Assembly: GCA_022424815.1 (NCBI GenBank) | Contig: JAKMGS010000063.1 | Coordinates: 1 to 10,178 of the forward strand | Reading direction: 5' to 3' | From: Schleiferiaceae bacterium | GTDB taxonomy: Bacteria; Bacteroidota; Bacteroidia; Flavobacteriales; Schleiferiaceae | DNA: 10,178 nucleotides | Shown here: positions 1 through 7,238 of the stretch, in pieces | Position numbering within the stretch: position 1 is the first letter of the stretch | Layout: each line of letters opens with the position of its first letter | The notes under the pieces: model-generated | Told to the model about the DNA's origin: nothing | Databases searched by the model: none | The model's input: only the letters and a program-made list of their open reading frames with translations | Made by a program: the position numbers and the translations under genes

Positions 1-2
1 TA

Positions 3-1448
3 AAGCAGACCCTTGCACAGAAACTTCAACAAAAACTGAGTCCCCAACAGATTCAGCTCATGAAGCTCGTGCAGCTGCCTACGCAAAGTTTGGAGGCCCG
101 CATCAAACAAGAAATCGAAGAAAACCCCGCCCTACTAGAAGGCCGGGACAAATCCGAAGACACCTTTGATAGCGACGTTACCACAGATACCGACGAGCGC
201 GAAGTCAGAGATAGTTTAGAAGAGGTCAACTGGGACGATTACCTCGGCGACGAGGATACCCCAGATTACCGGACCAAGAGCAACAACTACAGCACTGATG
301 ACGAACTCTACGAGGCACCCATTGTGGTCAACGAGAGTTTTCACGAGAGCCTCGTATCCCAGCTCAATCTTCGCGACCTCAAAGATGAGGACCTAGCATT
401 GGCCATTTATTTGGTAGGCGCCATTGACGACGATGGTATCCTGCGCCGTTCCCTTGAGGATATCGTGGACGACCTTGCCTTCTCACAAGGCTTGTTCACC
501 GAAGTCGCCCACCTAGAAAAGATGTTGGGCATTCTTCAAGAGCTCGATCCCCCAGGAGTGGGAGGGCGTGATTTACGAGAATGTTTGATCCTCCAACTCG
601 AACGTAAGAACGGGTCTGCGAAAGTAGAATTGGCCCTGACTATTCTCGATAGTTACTTCGATGCCTTCGTAAAGCGCCACTACCAAAAACTCATGGACAG
701 ATTGGGAGTGGATGAAGATATGCTGAAAGGGGCCATTGAGGAAATTGGCCGATTAAACCCTAAACCCGGCGGATCCTCTAACCTAAGCCGACCGACCGAG
801 AACATCATTCCGGACTACAACTTGCAGATCGTCGAAGGCGAGCTAGAGCTTTCACTCAACGGTAAAAACGCCCCAGAGCTCAGTCTTAGCGGCCAATACC
901 GCGATATGCTCGAGCATTACAAAGCAAGCAAGCAAAAAAACAAAGCCGAGAAAGAAGCCGCGCTCTTTGTCAAACAAAAACTAGATAGTGCCAAGTGGTT
1001 CATTGAGGCCATTGTACAACGTCAGCAAACCCTCATGTTGACCATGCAGTCCATCTTGGAATACCAAAAAGAATACTTCCTCACCGGGGACGAAACCAAA
1101 CTTCGCCCGATGATATTGAAGGATATCGCTGAGGAAATTGAGATGGATATTTCGACTGTTTCGCGTGTAGCTTCGAACAAATACATTCAAACCCCATACG
1201 GTACATTTTTGATCAAGGAATTTTTCTCGGAATCCATGACCAATGCCGACGGCGAGGAAGTGAGTACGCGTGAGATCAAGAAGATTCTTGAGGATACGGT
1301 GGCAGAAGAAAACAAACGCAAACCGTTGACAGACGATGCGTTAGCGGCTATTCTCAAGGAGAAAGGCTACCCCATCGCACGCCGTACAGTGGCAAAATAC
1401 AGAGAGCAATTGGACATTCCAGTCGCCAGAATGCGTAAACAGCTCTAA
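3..1448 (+). CDS. rpoN: RNA polymerase sigma-54 factor, 5' end cut by window
   Basis: Sigma-54 directs RNA polymerase to -24/-12 promoters, where ATP-driven enhancer-binding proteins open the complex. The frame is open from base 3, so the ATG at 60 is internal: codons 3-59 read KQTLAQKLQQKLSPQQIQL, the usual start of the activator-interacting region, and only about two codons are missing. 481 residues are visible, close to full length. In order: the Gln/Leu-rich activator-interacting region (about 1-45); an acidic linker (about 50-100); the core-binding region; a helix-turn-helix (LKDIAEEIEMDISTVSRVAS); and near the C terminus the RpoN box ARRTVAKYRE (about 459-468), which reads the -24 element. 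The stop TAA shares one base with the next start codon, so the two genes are probably translated together. The family call is certain. Target genes cannot be deduced here. Confidence 0.97.
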   Translation, partial: KQTLAQKLQQKLSPQQIQLMKLVQLPTQSLEARIKQEIEENPALLEGRDKSEDTFDSDVTTDTDEREVRDSLEEVNWDDYLGDEDTPDYRTKSNNYSTDDELYEAPIVVNESFHESLVSQLNLRDLKDEDLALAIYLVGAIDDDGILRRSLEDIVDDLAFSQGLFTEVAHLEKMLGILQELDPPGVGGRDLRECLILQLERKNGSAKVELALTILDSYFDAFVKRHYQKLMDRLGVDEDMLKGAIEEIGRLNPKPGGSSNLSRPTENIIPDYNLQIVEGELELSLNGKNAPELSLSGQYRDMLEHYKASKQKNKAEKEAALFVKQKLDSAKWFIEAIVQRQQTLMLTMQSILEYQKEYFLTGDETKLRPMILKDIAEEIEMDISTVSRVASNKYIQTPYGTFLIKEFFSESMTNADGEEVSTREIKKILEDTVAEENKRKPLTDDALAAILKEKGYPIARRTVAKYREQLDIPVARMRKQL

Positions 1449-2056
1449 TGGAACGCCTCAAGTACTACATCGCTCAATTCCTCAGTTACACCCTGCACCC
1501 CGGGATTATGCCTACGGTCGGTGCCGTATTAGTTTTAGGCTTCCTTCCAGTAACTTTTGAGTGGAATTTTGTAATCCAAGTGCTCTCGACCGTTTTTCTA
1601 GGTACCTATATAGGGCCTTTTCTGGGTATTGTAATCTTAAAGATCACAGGAGTCATATCAAGTGTACACCTTAAAGAGAGGGAAGAAAGGGTATATCCTT
1701 ACATCATTGGAGCTGCCTCGATGATTGCGACTGGAAATCAATTAGAGCGTTCGGGCATTCCTATTGAGATCACTTGGTCCGTATACCTCAGCGCCCTTGT
1801 GGTGATCATCAGCACCATATTATTGCCCTTTTTCAAAAGTAGCGCACATGCAGCTGGGGTATTTGCCCTATTTGCCTTGTACATTTGTTTGCATCAACGC
1901 TATGGCGGTGGGGAAATCCAGCATTTATTCATTGGTGCAATAGTTCTTGGCGCCCTTTCTTGGGCCCGATTAGAACTTAAAAGGCATACTCTGCAAGAGC
2001 TATTAAGCGGTGCCTTACTGGGCTTTGTCCCTATGTTTCTGCTCCTCTCTAAGTGA
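1448..2056 (+). CDS. PAP2-like integral membrane protein
   Basis: A 202-residue, strongly hydrophobic protein with about six membrane segments. It resembles the membrane PAP2 (phosphatidic acid phosphatase type 2) proteins of Bacteroidota. PAP2 enzymes remove phosphate from lipid phosphates such as undecaprenyl diphosphate or phosphatidate. The motifs are visible but drifted. The first is only K76...R81...P84 instead of KxxxxxxRP. The second is S132-A-H134 instead of PSGH. The third keeps its spacing as R174-x5-H180-x3-E184, with Asp replaced by Glu. Both histidines expected in catalysis are therefore present, but activity is uncertain. The start ATG overlaps the rpoN stop (TAATG), which implies cotranscription and coupling. 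Membrane location is well supported and the PAP2 relationship is likely. Substrate is unknown, and a non-catalytic role is possible. Confidence 0.75.
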   Translation: MERLKYYIAQFLSYTLHPGIMPTVGAVLVLGFLPVTFEWNFVIQVLSTVFLGTYIGPFLGIVILKITGVISSVHLKEREERVYPYIIGAASMIATGNQLERSGIPIEITWSVYLSALVVIISTILLPFFKSSAHAAGVFALFALYICLHQRYGGGEIQHLFIGAIVLGALSWARLELKRHTLQELLSGALLGFVPMFLLLSK

Positions 2057-2145
2057 ATCAAATCGTTTACTCATTCTACTTGCTCAAGACACAATATTTA
2101 GGGATATTTACAATTCCTATAATGGATCATTACAACATCAAGGAA

Positions 2146-2214
2146 ATGAAAAATCTTTTCAAAACCATTTTTGCCGCTGTTGCTATTCTCGCTTTTACCG
2201 GCACAGCGAAGGCT
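2146..2214 (+). other. Sec signal peptide of the T9SS cargo protein
   Basis: Residues 1-23 have Lys at 2 and 6, a hydrophobic Ala/Ile/Leu/Phe core, then TGTAKA followed by Ser-His-Asn. AKA fits the small-x-small rule for signal peptidase I. There is no cysteine at +1, so it is not a lipoprotein. Confidence 0.85.
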
Positions 2215-4356
2215 TCTCACAATGCAGGGGGTGATATTCAATACGAATACATCAGCTCAACAGGGGGTACGCACAAGTACAAGCTCGTAATGCGTTTGTA
2301 CCGTGATGTTACCGGTATTACCCTACCTACGAGCGCCACTGTTTATGCGTGTTCAGCCAACTATTCAACCGTAAGTGCTACGCTTTCTGAAATTACTCCA
2401 GGAACCAGCGGTCAAGGGGTAGTGGCCCCTACGCTATTCGATTGTGTGAGCAGCACCAACGCAGGGGTAACCATCAACGTTGTGACCTACGAAGGGGAAA
2501 TCACTCTTCCAGGGAATGCTCCGGACTGGACCTTTGCCTTCAGCACTTGTTGTCGTAACCCTGGGGTGGATAACATATTGAATCCTTCCAGTCAAGGGTT
2601 CTATATTGAAGCAAAATTGAACAACCAGATCGGTCAAAACACTTCTCCAGAGTTCGTTTCTGAGCCTGTACGTGCATTCTGTGTAGGTCGTACCTTCAAC
2701 TGGAAGCAGAGTACTGTTGAACCCGATGGTGATTCATTGTTCTACCGCATTTCTCACGTAAAAGCTGGTGCTGGAGGCTCATGTACTCCCACTAATATTA
2801 CGTATGCAACAGGTTGGACGTATGATCAGCCTATTACTACTTCTCCTGCGCAATCTCTCTACATGAACTCCACCACTGGTTTAATCACCTTCAAGCCTGC
2901 CTCAGTAGAGATTGATGTAATGGCGGTGACCGTGGATGAGTACCGTTATGATTCAACGCTTTATGTATGGCGTAAGATTGGTGAGGTAAACCGTGATATG
3001 CAGATTGCCATCGCTTCTGCTTGTACGCCCCAAGCTCAAGCGGGTGTTCAGCTAGACTATCAGGCGCCTGGCATCTACCAAGATCCTGATAACGGCCTCC
3101 CAACTGTAGATTACAACTGTTTGGATTCTACTGTAACCTTGAAATTTAAAGTTAAGCTAGACTGTTCATCGATCTCTCCTGACGGTACAGACTTCCGTTT
3201 AACGAAACCTGATGGACAGCCGTTGGCCATTGAGTCCTTCACGGCAAACTGTGATGCGAACAATGAGGCCACGCAAATGACCATCAAACTTTACAAGCCT
3301 CTTTCCAAAAACGGTAAGTACTTCTTGTACTCTAAAGTCGGTAACGACGGCAACACCTTGTTGAACAAGTGTGGTTTCCCTATGAACGAGTTTGATACCA
3401 TCCAGTTGAATGTAACAGGATGTTTCAACGCCATTTACGAGATGGAAAATGTAACCATTGAAGACGATCAAAACCCAGTCATTGAATGGAGTGCAGATAC
3501 TTCTTCTTACCCAGATTACCTCTTCCAAGAATGGCAAATCTTCCGCAAGGATCCAGGTGCTACTAACTACGTGAAGGTAGGTACGGTCTTCGATCAGTAT
3601 AAGTACAACTTCAAAGATGGCCAGATTGGTTTCATCAAAGTAGATCAAGACAGCTACGACTATCGTGTTGACATGAAACTCAACGACGACCTACAGGGTG
3701 CTAGTAACGATATTCACAGCATTCTTTTGGAGCGCGATAATGGTATTGTGCCAATTGTTGATCCAGATACAGTACCTGTAAATCTTCAGTGGAACCAGTA
3801 CAACGGATGGGCTGTTGATAGCTATACGGTATTCTTACAAGAGAAAATCGGTGGTACTTGGATGGGCGAATGGATCCACGATCACGTGGCTTCACCACAA
3901 AACCCGGTGCTGGCTCCTGATACGACTTATCAAATGTTCCTGGAATTGGCACCAGGTGAATACCGCGTGTGTGTTCGTACGACTAACCCGTTAGATACTC
4001 AGTATACTGCATACTCAAACTGTTTGCCTATTATCATCACAACACCTCCGTTCCCAGATACGGTTGTTGTACCGAACTTCATCACGCCAAACGGCGACGG
4101 TGTAAACGACGGATTCATCATCCAGAACGTAGACGATTACGAAGATTTGAGCCAGTTGTCTATATACAACCGTTGGGGCGATCGCGTATGGCAATCGGAC
4201 TACCTCTACGACAACTCTAACCCATGGCGCGGAACCAACATGAATGGCGTTAAGCTCGCTGATGGTGTGTACTTCTACACGCTTGAGCTCTTGAACGCTT
4301 CCGACAACTACGAGTATGTTGTCAACGGAACCGTGACCATTATGGATGCTCGATAG
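2146..4356 (+). CDS. Secreted surface protein with T9SS type B (gliding-motility-type) sorting domain
   Basis: A 736-residue exported protein. I chose ATG 2146 because it gives a compact Sec signal peptide: Lys-rich start, hydrophobic core, likely cut after AKA at residue 23. ATG 2122 would add eight residues, and a GTG at 2053 would add a long n-region and overlap the previous gene. The mature protein starts SHNAGGDIQYEY, the opening of a domain frequent in large Bacteroidota surface proteins. Other marks of that domain are CCRN (135-138), PDGDSLFY (from P193) and the NRDMQI stretch (around 282-287). The middle (about 290-635) looks like beta-sandwich, FN3/Ig-like sequence. The end (about 639-736) is the CHU_C-type sorting domain, with PNGDGVND (648-655) and NRWG (675-678). 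About 14 cysteines suggest disulphides outside the cell. Expected route: Sec to the periplasm, then T9SS to the surface or medium. Ligand or function is unknown. Confidence 0.9.
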   Translation: MKNLFKTIFAAVAILAFTGTAKASHNAGGDIQYEYISSTGGTHKYKLVMRLYRDVTGITLPTSATVYACSANYSTVSATLSEITPGTSGQGVVAPTLFDCVSSTNAGVTINVVTYEGEITLPGNAPDWTFAFSTCCRNPGVDNILNPSSQGFYIEAKLNNQIGQNTSPEFVSEPVRAFCVGRTFNWKQSTVEPDGDSLFYRISHVKAGAGGSCTPTNITYATGWTYDQPITTSPAQSLYMNSTTGLITFKPASVEIDVMAVTVDEYRYDSTLYVWRKIGEVNRDMQIAIASACTPQAQAGVQLDYQAPGIYQDPDNGLPTVDYNCLDSTVTLKFKVKLDCSSISPDGTDFRLTKPDGQPLAIESFTANCDANNEATQMTIKLYKPLSKNGKYFLYSKVGNDGNTLLNKCGFPMNEFDTIQLNVTGCFNAIYEMENVTIEDDQNPVIEWSADTSSYPDYLFQEWQIFRKDPGATNYVKVGTVFDQYKYNFKDGQIGFIKVDQDSYDYRVDMKLNDDLQGASNDIHSILLERDNGIVPIVDPDTVPVNLQWNQYNGWAVDSYTVFLQEKIGGTWMGEWIHDHVASPQNPVLAPDTTYQMFLELAPGEYRVCVRTTNPLDTQYTAYSNCLPIIITTPPFPDTVVVPNFITPNGDGVNDGFIIQNVDDYEDLSQLSIYNRWGDRVWQSDYLYDNSNPWRGTNMNGVKLADGVYFYTLELLNASDNYEYVVNGTVTIMDAR
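4060..4356 (+). other. T9SS type B C-terminal sorting domain (CHU_C / gliding-motility-associated type)
   Basis: The last 98 residues carry the family's succession: VPNFITPNGDGVND, then LSIYNRWGDRVW, an NPWRGT...G segment, LADGVYFYTLEL, and a final strand ending in VNGTVTIMDAR. Such domains direct proteins through the type IX secretion machinery of Bacteroidota. In type B proteins the partner is usually a PorP/SprF-like protein, but none is encoded in this window, so the partner must be elsewhere or farther away. Confidence 0.93.
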
Positions 4357-4397
4357 CATCTCAAACATGTCCCCACTCTCTTAACACGAGAACACAT

Positions 4398-4429
4398 GGC
4401 CCGGCCCCGAAGGGAGCCGGGCCTTTTTT
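4398..4429 (+). terminator. Rho-independent terminator after the T9SS cargo gene
   Basis: A perfect 8-bp GC-only stem, GGCCCGGC (4398-4405) with GCCGGGCC (4416-4423), is followed by six T (4424-4429). The 10-base loop can fold further as CCC-GAA-GGG with one bulged A. It lies 41 bases after the stop codon at 4356. It should end the upstream transcript efficiently and insulate uvrC from the upstream gene. Confidence 0.93.
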
Positions 4430-4436
4430 ATCTTTG
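4429..4436 (+). promoter_or_regulatory. Candidate Bacteroidota -7 promoter element for uvrC
   Basis: TATCTTTG matches the Bacteroidota -7 consensus TAnnTTTG at every fixed base. It shares its first T with the terminator's T-tract and ends 4 bases before the uvrC ATG. A start site a few bases downstream would fall at or beside the start codon, giving a leaderless or nearly leaderless mRNA. I see no TTG at the expected -33 distance, because that stretch lies in the terminator hairpin. The promoter would thus lean on the -7 element alone. Confidence 0.55.
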
Positions 4437-4440
4437 ACTC

Positions 4441-6243
4441 ATGGCGGCTAGCGAACACATCACCAACTTGCTCAAAACCCTCCCGAATAAACCGGGGGTG
4501 TACCAGCATGTGGATAAGGATGGAAAGATTCTCTACATCGGCAAAGCCAAGGATCTGCGCAAAAGGGTCAGCTCGTATTTCACGAAGAACGACCACAGCG
4601 CACGCATCGCCACCATGGTGCGAAAAGTCGCAGATATTCGTACCATCATCACGGATTCCGAAGGGGATGCATTACTGCTGGAAAACAACCTCATCAAAGA
4701 GCATCAGCCGCGCTACAACATCAACCTCAAGGACGACAAGAGCTATCCGTACATAACCATTCGAAAGGAGCGCTTCCCGCGTATCTACGGCTTGAGGAAC
4801 CTTACGCGCGATGGCAGTGAGTACTATGGGCCTTACCCGTCGGTGAAGTCCATGAAAGCCGTACTCGAACTCATCCGCCAGATGTATCCTACGCGCACTT
4901 GCAAGTACAACCTCAGCGCGGAAAATATCGAGGCCGGCAAATTCAAAACCTGTCTCGAATACCACATTGGGAACTGTAAGGGCCCGTGTGAGGATTTGCA
5001 AAGCGAAGAAGATTATATGGCCGATGTCGAGGCGGCGAGAAAGATCATAAAGGGCCAATTAGGTTCGGTAAAGCAACACCTCAAACAGCGCATGATGACC
5101 CACGCTGAGGCCATGGAGTTTGAGCAAGCCCAGCTCTGTAAGGTAAAACTCGAGGCCTTGAAAAAATACGCCGCGAAGAGCACCGTGGTCAGCTTCAGTC
5201 TCACCAACATTGATGTGTTCAGCATCAGCATGGATGCAGAGTTTGGGTATGTGAACTACCTGCAAGTGATCGAGGGCGCCATTGTGCAGAGCTATACGCT
5301 GGAGATCAAAAAGAAATTGGACGAAGAGCCGGCAGCCTTCTTGCACCTGGCCATCCCGGAGATTCGGGACCTCTTCGGCTCCACAGCACGCACCATTTTC
5401 ACCTCCCACCCTGTGGAGCTCGAGATCGAAGGCTCCACCTTTCACGTCCCGCAAAAAGGGGAGAAGCGAAAACTCATCGACCTAAGCATCAAGAACGCCC
5501 TGTACTACCGACAGGAAAAGCTCAAGAACATTCAAATCGTCGATCCGGACCGTCATGTGAAGCGCATCATGACCCAAATGAAGACCGACTTGCGTATGCC
5601 TGTGGAGCCACGTCATTTAGAATGTTTCGACAACTCGAACATTCAGGGGACCAACCCCACAAGCGCATGTGTGGTCTTTAAAAACGGAAAGCCCTCTAAA
5701 AATGACTACCGCAAATTCAACATCAAAACGGTCGAAGGTCCCGATGATTTTGCCTCGATGGAGGAGGTCGTGCACCGACGTTACAAGCGCCTGGTGGAGG
5801 AAGGAGAACCGCTTCCGCAGCTCATTATTATTGATGGAGGCAAGGGCCAATTAGGCGCTGCACTCAAGGCCCTGGAAAGATTAGGGCTGCGCGGCAAGAT
5901 TACCATCATCGGCATCGCCAAGCGTTTGGAAGAACTCTATTTCCCGGGCGACCCCTACCCGCTGCATTTGGACAAGCGTTCGGAGACGTTGAAGATCATC
6001 CAGCAGGCCCGTGACGAGGCGCACCGCTTCAGCTTGAGCCACCACCGCAATAGACGCAGCAAGGGGACTTTTAAAAGTGAGTTGGAAGGCGTTAAGGGAA
6101 TAGGACCCGAAACCATTAAGGAATTATTGCGCCAATTCAAGAGCGTAAAACGCATCAAAGCCGCCAGCTTCGAGCAACTCAAAGAAATCGTGGGTCACGC
6201 CAAAGCCAAGGCACTTTCGGATTATTTCTCCTCAGATAAATAA
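4441..6243 (+). CDS. uvrC: UvrABC excinuclease subunit C
   Basis: UvrC makes both incisions around a DNA lesion marked by UvrA/UvrB in nucleotide excision repair. At 600 residues it is normal for the family. Visible in order: the GIY-YIG nuclease for the 3' cut, with GVY (19-21), YIG (32-34), R40 and the metal-binding E81; four cysteines C154, C171, C179 and C183, matching the cluster reported to hold a 4Fe-4S centre in E. coli UvrC; a UVR/UvrB-binding motif (about 205-245); the RNase H-like nuclease for the 5' cut, with D397 (FDNSN), D465 (IIIDGGKGQLG) and H528 (RDEAH); and helix-hairpin-helix motifs (548-596). An in-frame TGA sits six bases before the ATG, which fixes the start at 4441. No Shine-Dalgarno sequence fits there. 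Its last 22 bases overlap the convergent gene on the other strand. Confidence 0.98.
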   Translation: MAASEHITNLLKTLPNKPGVYQHVDKDGKILYIGKAKDLRKRVSSYFTKNDHSARIATMVRKVADIRTIITDSEGDALLLENNLIKEHQPRYNINLKDDKSYPYITIRKERFPRIYGLRNLTRDGSEYYGPYPSVKSMKAVLELIRQMYPTRTCKYNLSAENIEAGKFKTCLEYHIGNCKGPCEDLQSEEDYMADVEAARKIIKGQLGSVKQHLKQRMMTHAEAMEFEQAQLCKVKLEALKKYAAKSTVVSFSLTNIDVFSISMDAEFGYVNYLQVIEGAIVQSYTLEIKKKLDEEPAAFLHLAIPEIRDLFGSTARTIFTSHPVELEIEGSTFHVPQKGEKRKLIDLSIKNALYYRQEKLKNIQIVDPDRHVKRIMTQMKTDLRMPVEPRHLECFDNSNIQGTNPTSACVVFKNGKPSKNDYRKFNIKTVEGPDDFASMEEVVHRRYKRLVEEGEPLPQLIIIDGGKGQLGAALKALERLGLRGKITIIGIAKRLEELYFPGDPYPLHLDKRSETLKIIQQARDEAHRFSLSHHRNRRSKGTFKSELEGVKGIGPETIKELLRQFKSVKRIKAASFEQLKEIVGHAKAKALSDYFSSDK

Positions 6244-6548
6244 GTCTGCCAACTGTGGTGGAAGAACAGCACCGCCGTTTCGTCGCGGTCGTTGAAGTAT
6301 TGAATCATACGTGCCACAGTGGTCACAATCTCCTTGGCCTTTTCGATGCGCTCCTTCAGGATCAGGTCAATGCTGTCGATGTAAATGGCCACGCCCTCGC
6401 CGGCCACCGATAGGTCCTCCGCATCGCGGTCATCGTCCTCACCGCTGTCGAGGATTTTGACGATGGGCCACTTCAAATCAGCCGCTGCCAATTCCTCGCG
6501 AACTTCATCAACATCAACCACAAACTGTACGGAAATACCTTCAAACAT
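6222..6548 (-). CDS. Small acidic protein of unknown function
   Basis: I do not recognise this 108-residue protein. It is strongly acidic, with about 26 Asp/Glu against 11 Lys/Arg and an EDDDRDAED run near residues 37-45. It has no signal peptide or membrane segment. The pattern suggests a soluble cytoplasmic alpha/beta protein: a beta-like FEGISVQFVVDV start, a helix, then VAIYIDSIDLILKERIEKAKEIV and a C-terminal helix with aromatic residues. It is the last gene of the minus-strand run, 23 bases after the flavoprotein. The stop lies inside uvrC, giving a 22-base tail-to-tail overlap. The opposite strand here gives only a Ser/Thr-rich shadow frame, which supports the minus strand as coding. 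A candidate promoter precedes it. No function can be assigned. Confidence 0.7.
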   Translation of the reverse strand: MFEGISVQFVVDVDEVREELAAADLKWPIVKILDSGEDDDRDAEDLSVAGEGVAIYIDSIDLILKERIEKAKEIVTTVARMIQYFNDRDETAVLFFHHSWQTYLSEEK

Positions 6549-6565
6549 CGAATTCAGATTTGGAA

Positions 6566-6597
6566 CAAAGGTCAGATAAAATCACTGATCTCCCCAA
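6566..6597 (-). promoter_or_regulatory. Weak candidate promoter for the small acidic protein
   Basis: Read on the minus strand, TTG (6597-6595) is followed after 21 bases by GACCTTTG (6573-6566). This matches TAnnTTTG except for the first base and lies 17 bases before the ATG at 6548. Spacing is within the usual Bacteroidota range. It overlaps the stop codon of the preceding gene. Such near-matches occur by chance, so this is only suggestive. Confidence 0.25.
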
Positions 6598-7234
6598 GGT
6601 CCTTCTTGGAAATATCCGGGACTTGGGCACCGTCGGCAGCATAGCCTACAGGCATCAACAAAAAGGCGCGTTCGTTGGCGGGACGACCTAAGATCTTGCC
6701 CAGAAAATCCATGGGAGAGGGGGTGTGGGTCAAGGTCGATAGCCCTGCTGCGTGGATCGCCGCAATTAAGAATCCACAGGCAATGCCTACGCTTTCCTGC
6801 ACGTAATAATTCTTCGCCTTCTGCCCATCCTCGTCTACCTCGTAGTTTTTGCGAAATACCACAATCAACCAGGGTACAGTCTCTAGAAAGGGCTTTTCCC
6901 AGTCCGTACCGAACGGCTTCAAATCCTCCAGCCATTGGTCACTCGCACGACCTCCGTAGAAGGCTCTTTCCTCTTCCTCTGCGGCGAGACGGATTTGGCG
7001 CTTGAGATCCGGATCTTGAACCGCCACGAAATGCCAGGGCTGCTTGTTGGCGCCGGAAGGCGCGGAAGCCGCGAGGGCAATCAATCGCTCTATGGTTTGG
7101 CGCGGCACTGGAGCATCGCTAAACTCCCGGAGCGACCGGCGCGTAGATAGCGCACGCTCCACCGTTTCGAACAAAGTTTTTGCTTCTTCTTCGTTCGATG
7201 GCCAGGGTTCGTAAGACTTAAAATTGGTATCCAT
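6572..7234 (-). CDS. Nitroreductase-fold flavoprotein, iodotyrosine deiodinase-like
   Basis: A 220-residue FMN enzyme of the nitroreductase superfamily that resembles iodotyrosine deiodinase (IYD). IYD reductively removes halogen from mono- and di-iodotyrosine. Seen here: the FMN-phosphate motif RRSLR (32-36), PSGANKQPWHF (59-69), the HTP segment near residues 170-172 beside the flavin, and LGRPANE...MPVGY (182-198). Most tellingly, the lid that binds the amino acid zwitterion in human IYD (E157, Y161, K182) is matched by E89, Y93 and K114 with identical spacing, plus W101 and W112 in register. Bacterial IYDs with this activity are known from Haliscomenobacter and Zobellia, both Bacteroidota. 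No signal peptide or membrane anchor is present, so it should be cytoplasmic. It starts 19 bases after the ABC ATPase stop. A general nitroreductase or another halophenol dehalogenase remains possible. Confidence 0.88.
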   Translation of the reverse strand: MDTNFKSYEPWPSNEEEAKTLFETVERALSTRRSLREFSDAPVPRQTIERLIALAASAPSGANKQPWHFVAVQDPDLKRQIRLAAEEEERAFYGGRASDQWLEDLKPFGTDWEKPFLETVPWLIVVFRKNYEVDEDGQKAKNYYVQESVGIACGFLIAAIHAAGLSTLTHTPSPMDFLGKILGRPANERAFLLMPVGYAADGAQVPDISKKDLGEISDFI

Positions 7235-7238
7235 TCCC

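Noticed and set aside
2053..2145. Upstream start (GTG at 2053 or ATG at 2122) for the T9SS cargo protein
   Set aside because: GTG 2053 would overlap the PAP2-like gene and place about 30 residues before the signal peptide. ATG 2122 is possible, but 2146 gives the most normal Sec signal.
2057..2145. Promoter search in the gap before the cargo gene
   Set aside because: The TTG at 2080-2082 has no good TAnnTTTG at proper distance: TATTTAGG is too close, and TATTTACA matches only half the fixed bases. No sigma-54 -24/-12 pair is evident either.
3199..4368. Minus-strand frames of 83-149 residues opposite the cargo gene
   Set aside because: They lie antisense to a well-supported coding sequence ending in a recognised sorting domain, and show no recognisable family or start context.
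6244..6330. Possible hairpin terminator after uvrC
   Set aside because: Only 4-bp GGTG/CACC-type pairings without a T-run. The region is coding on the other strand.
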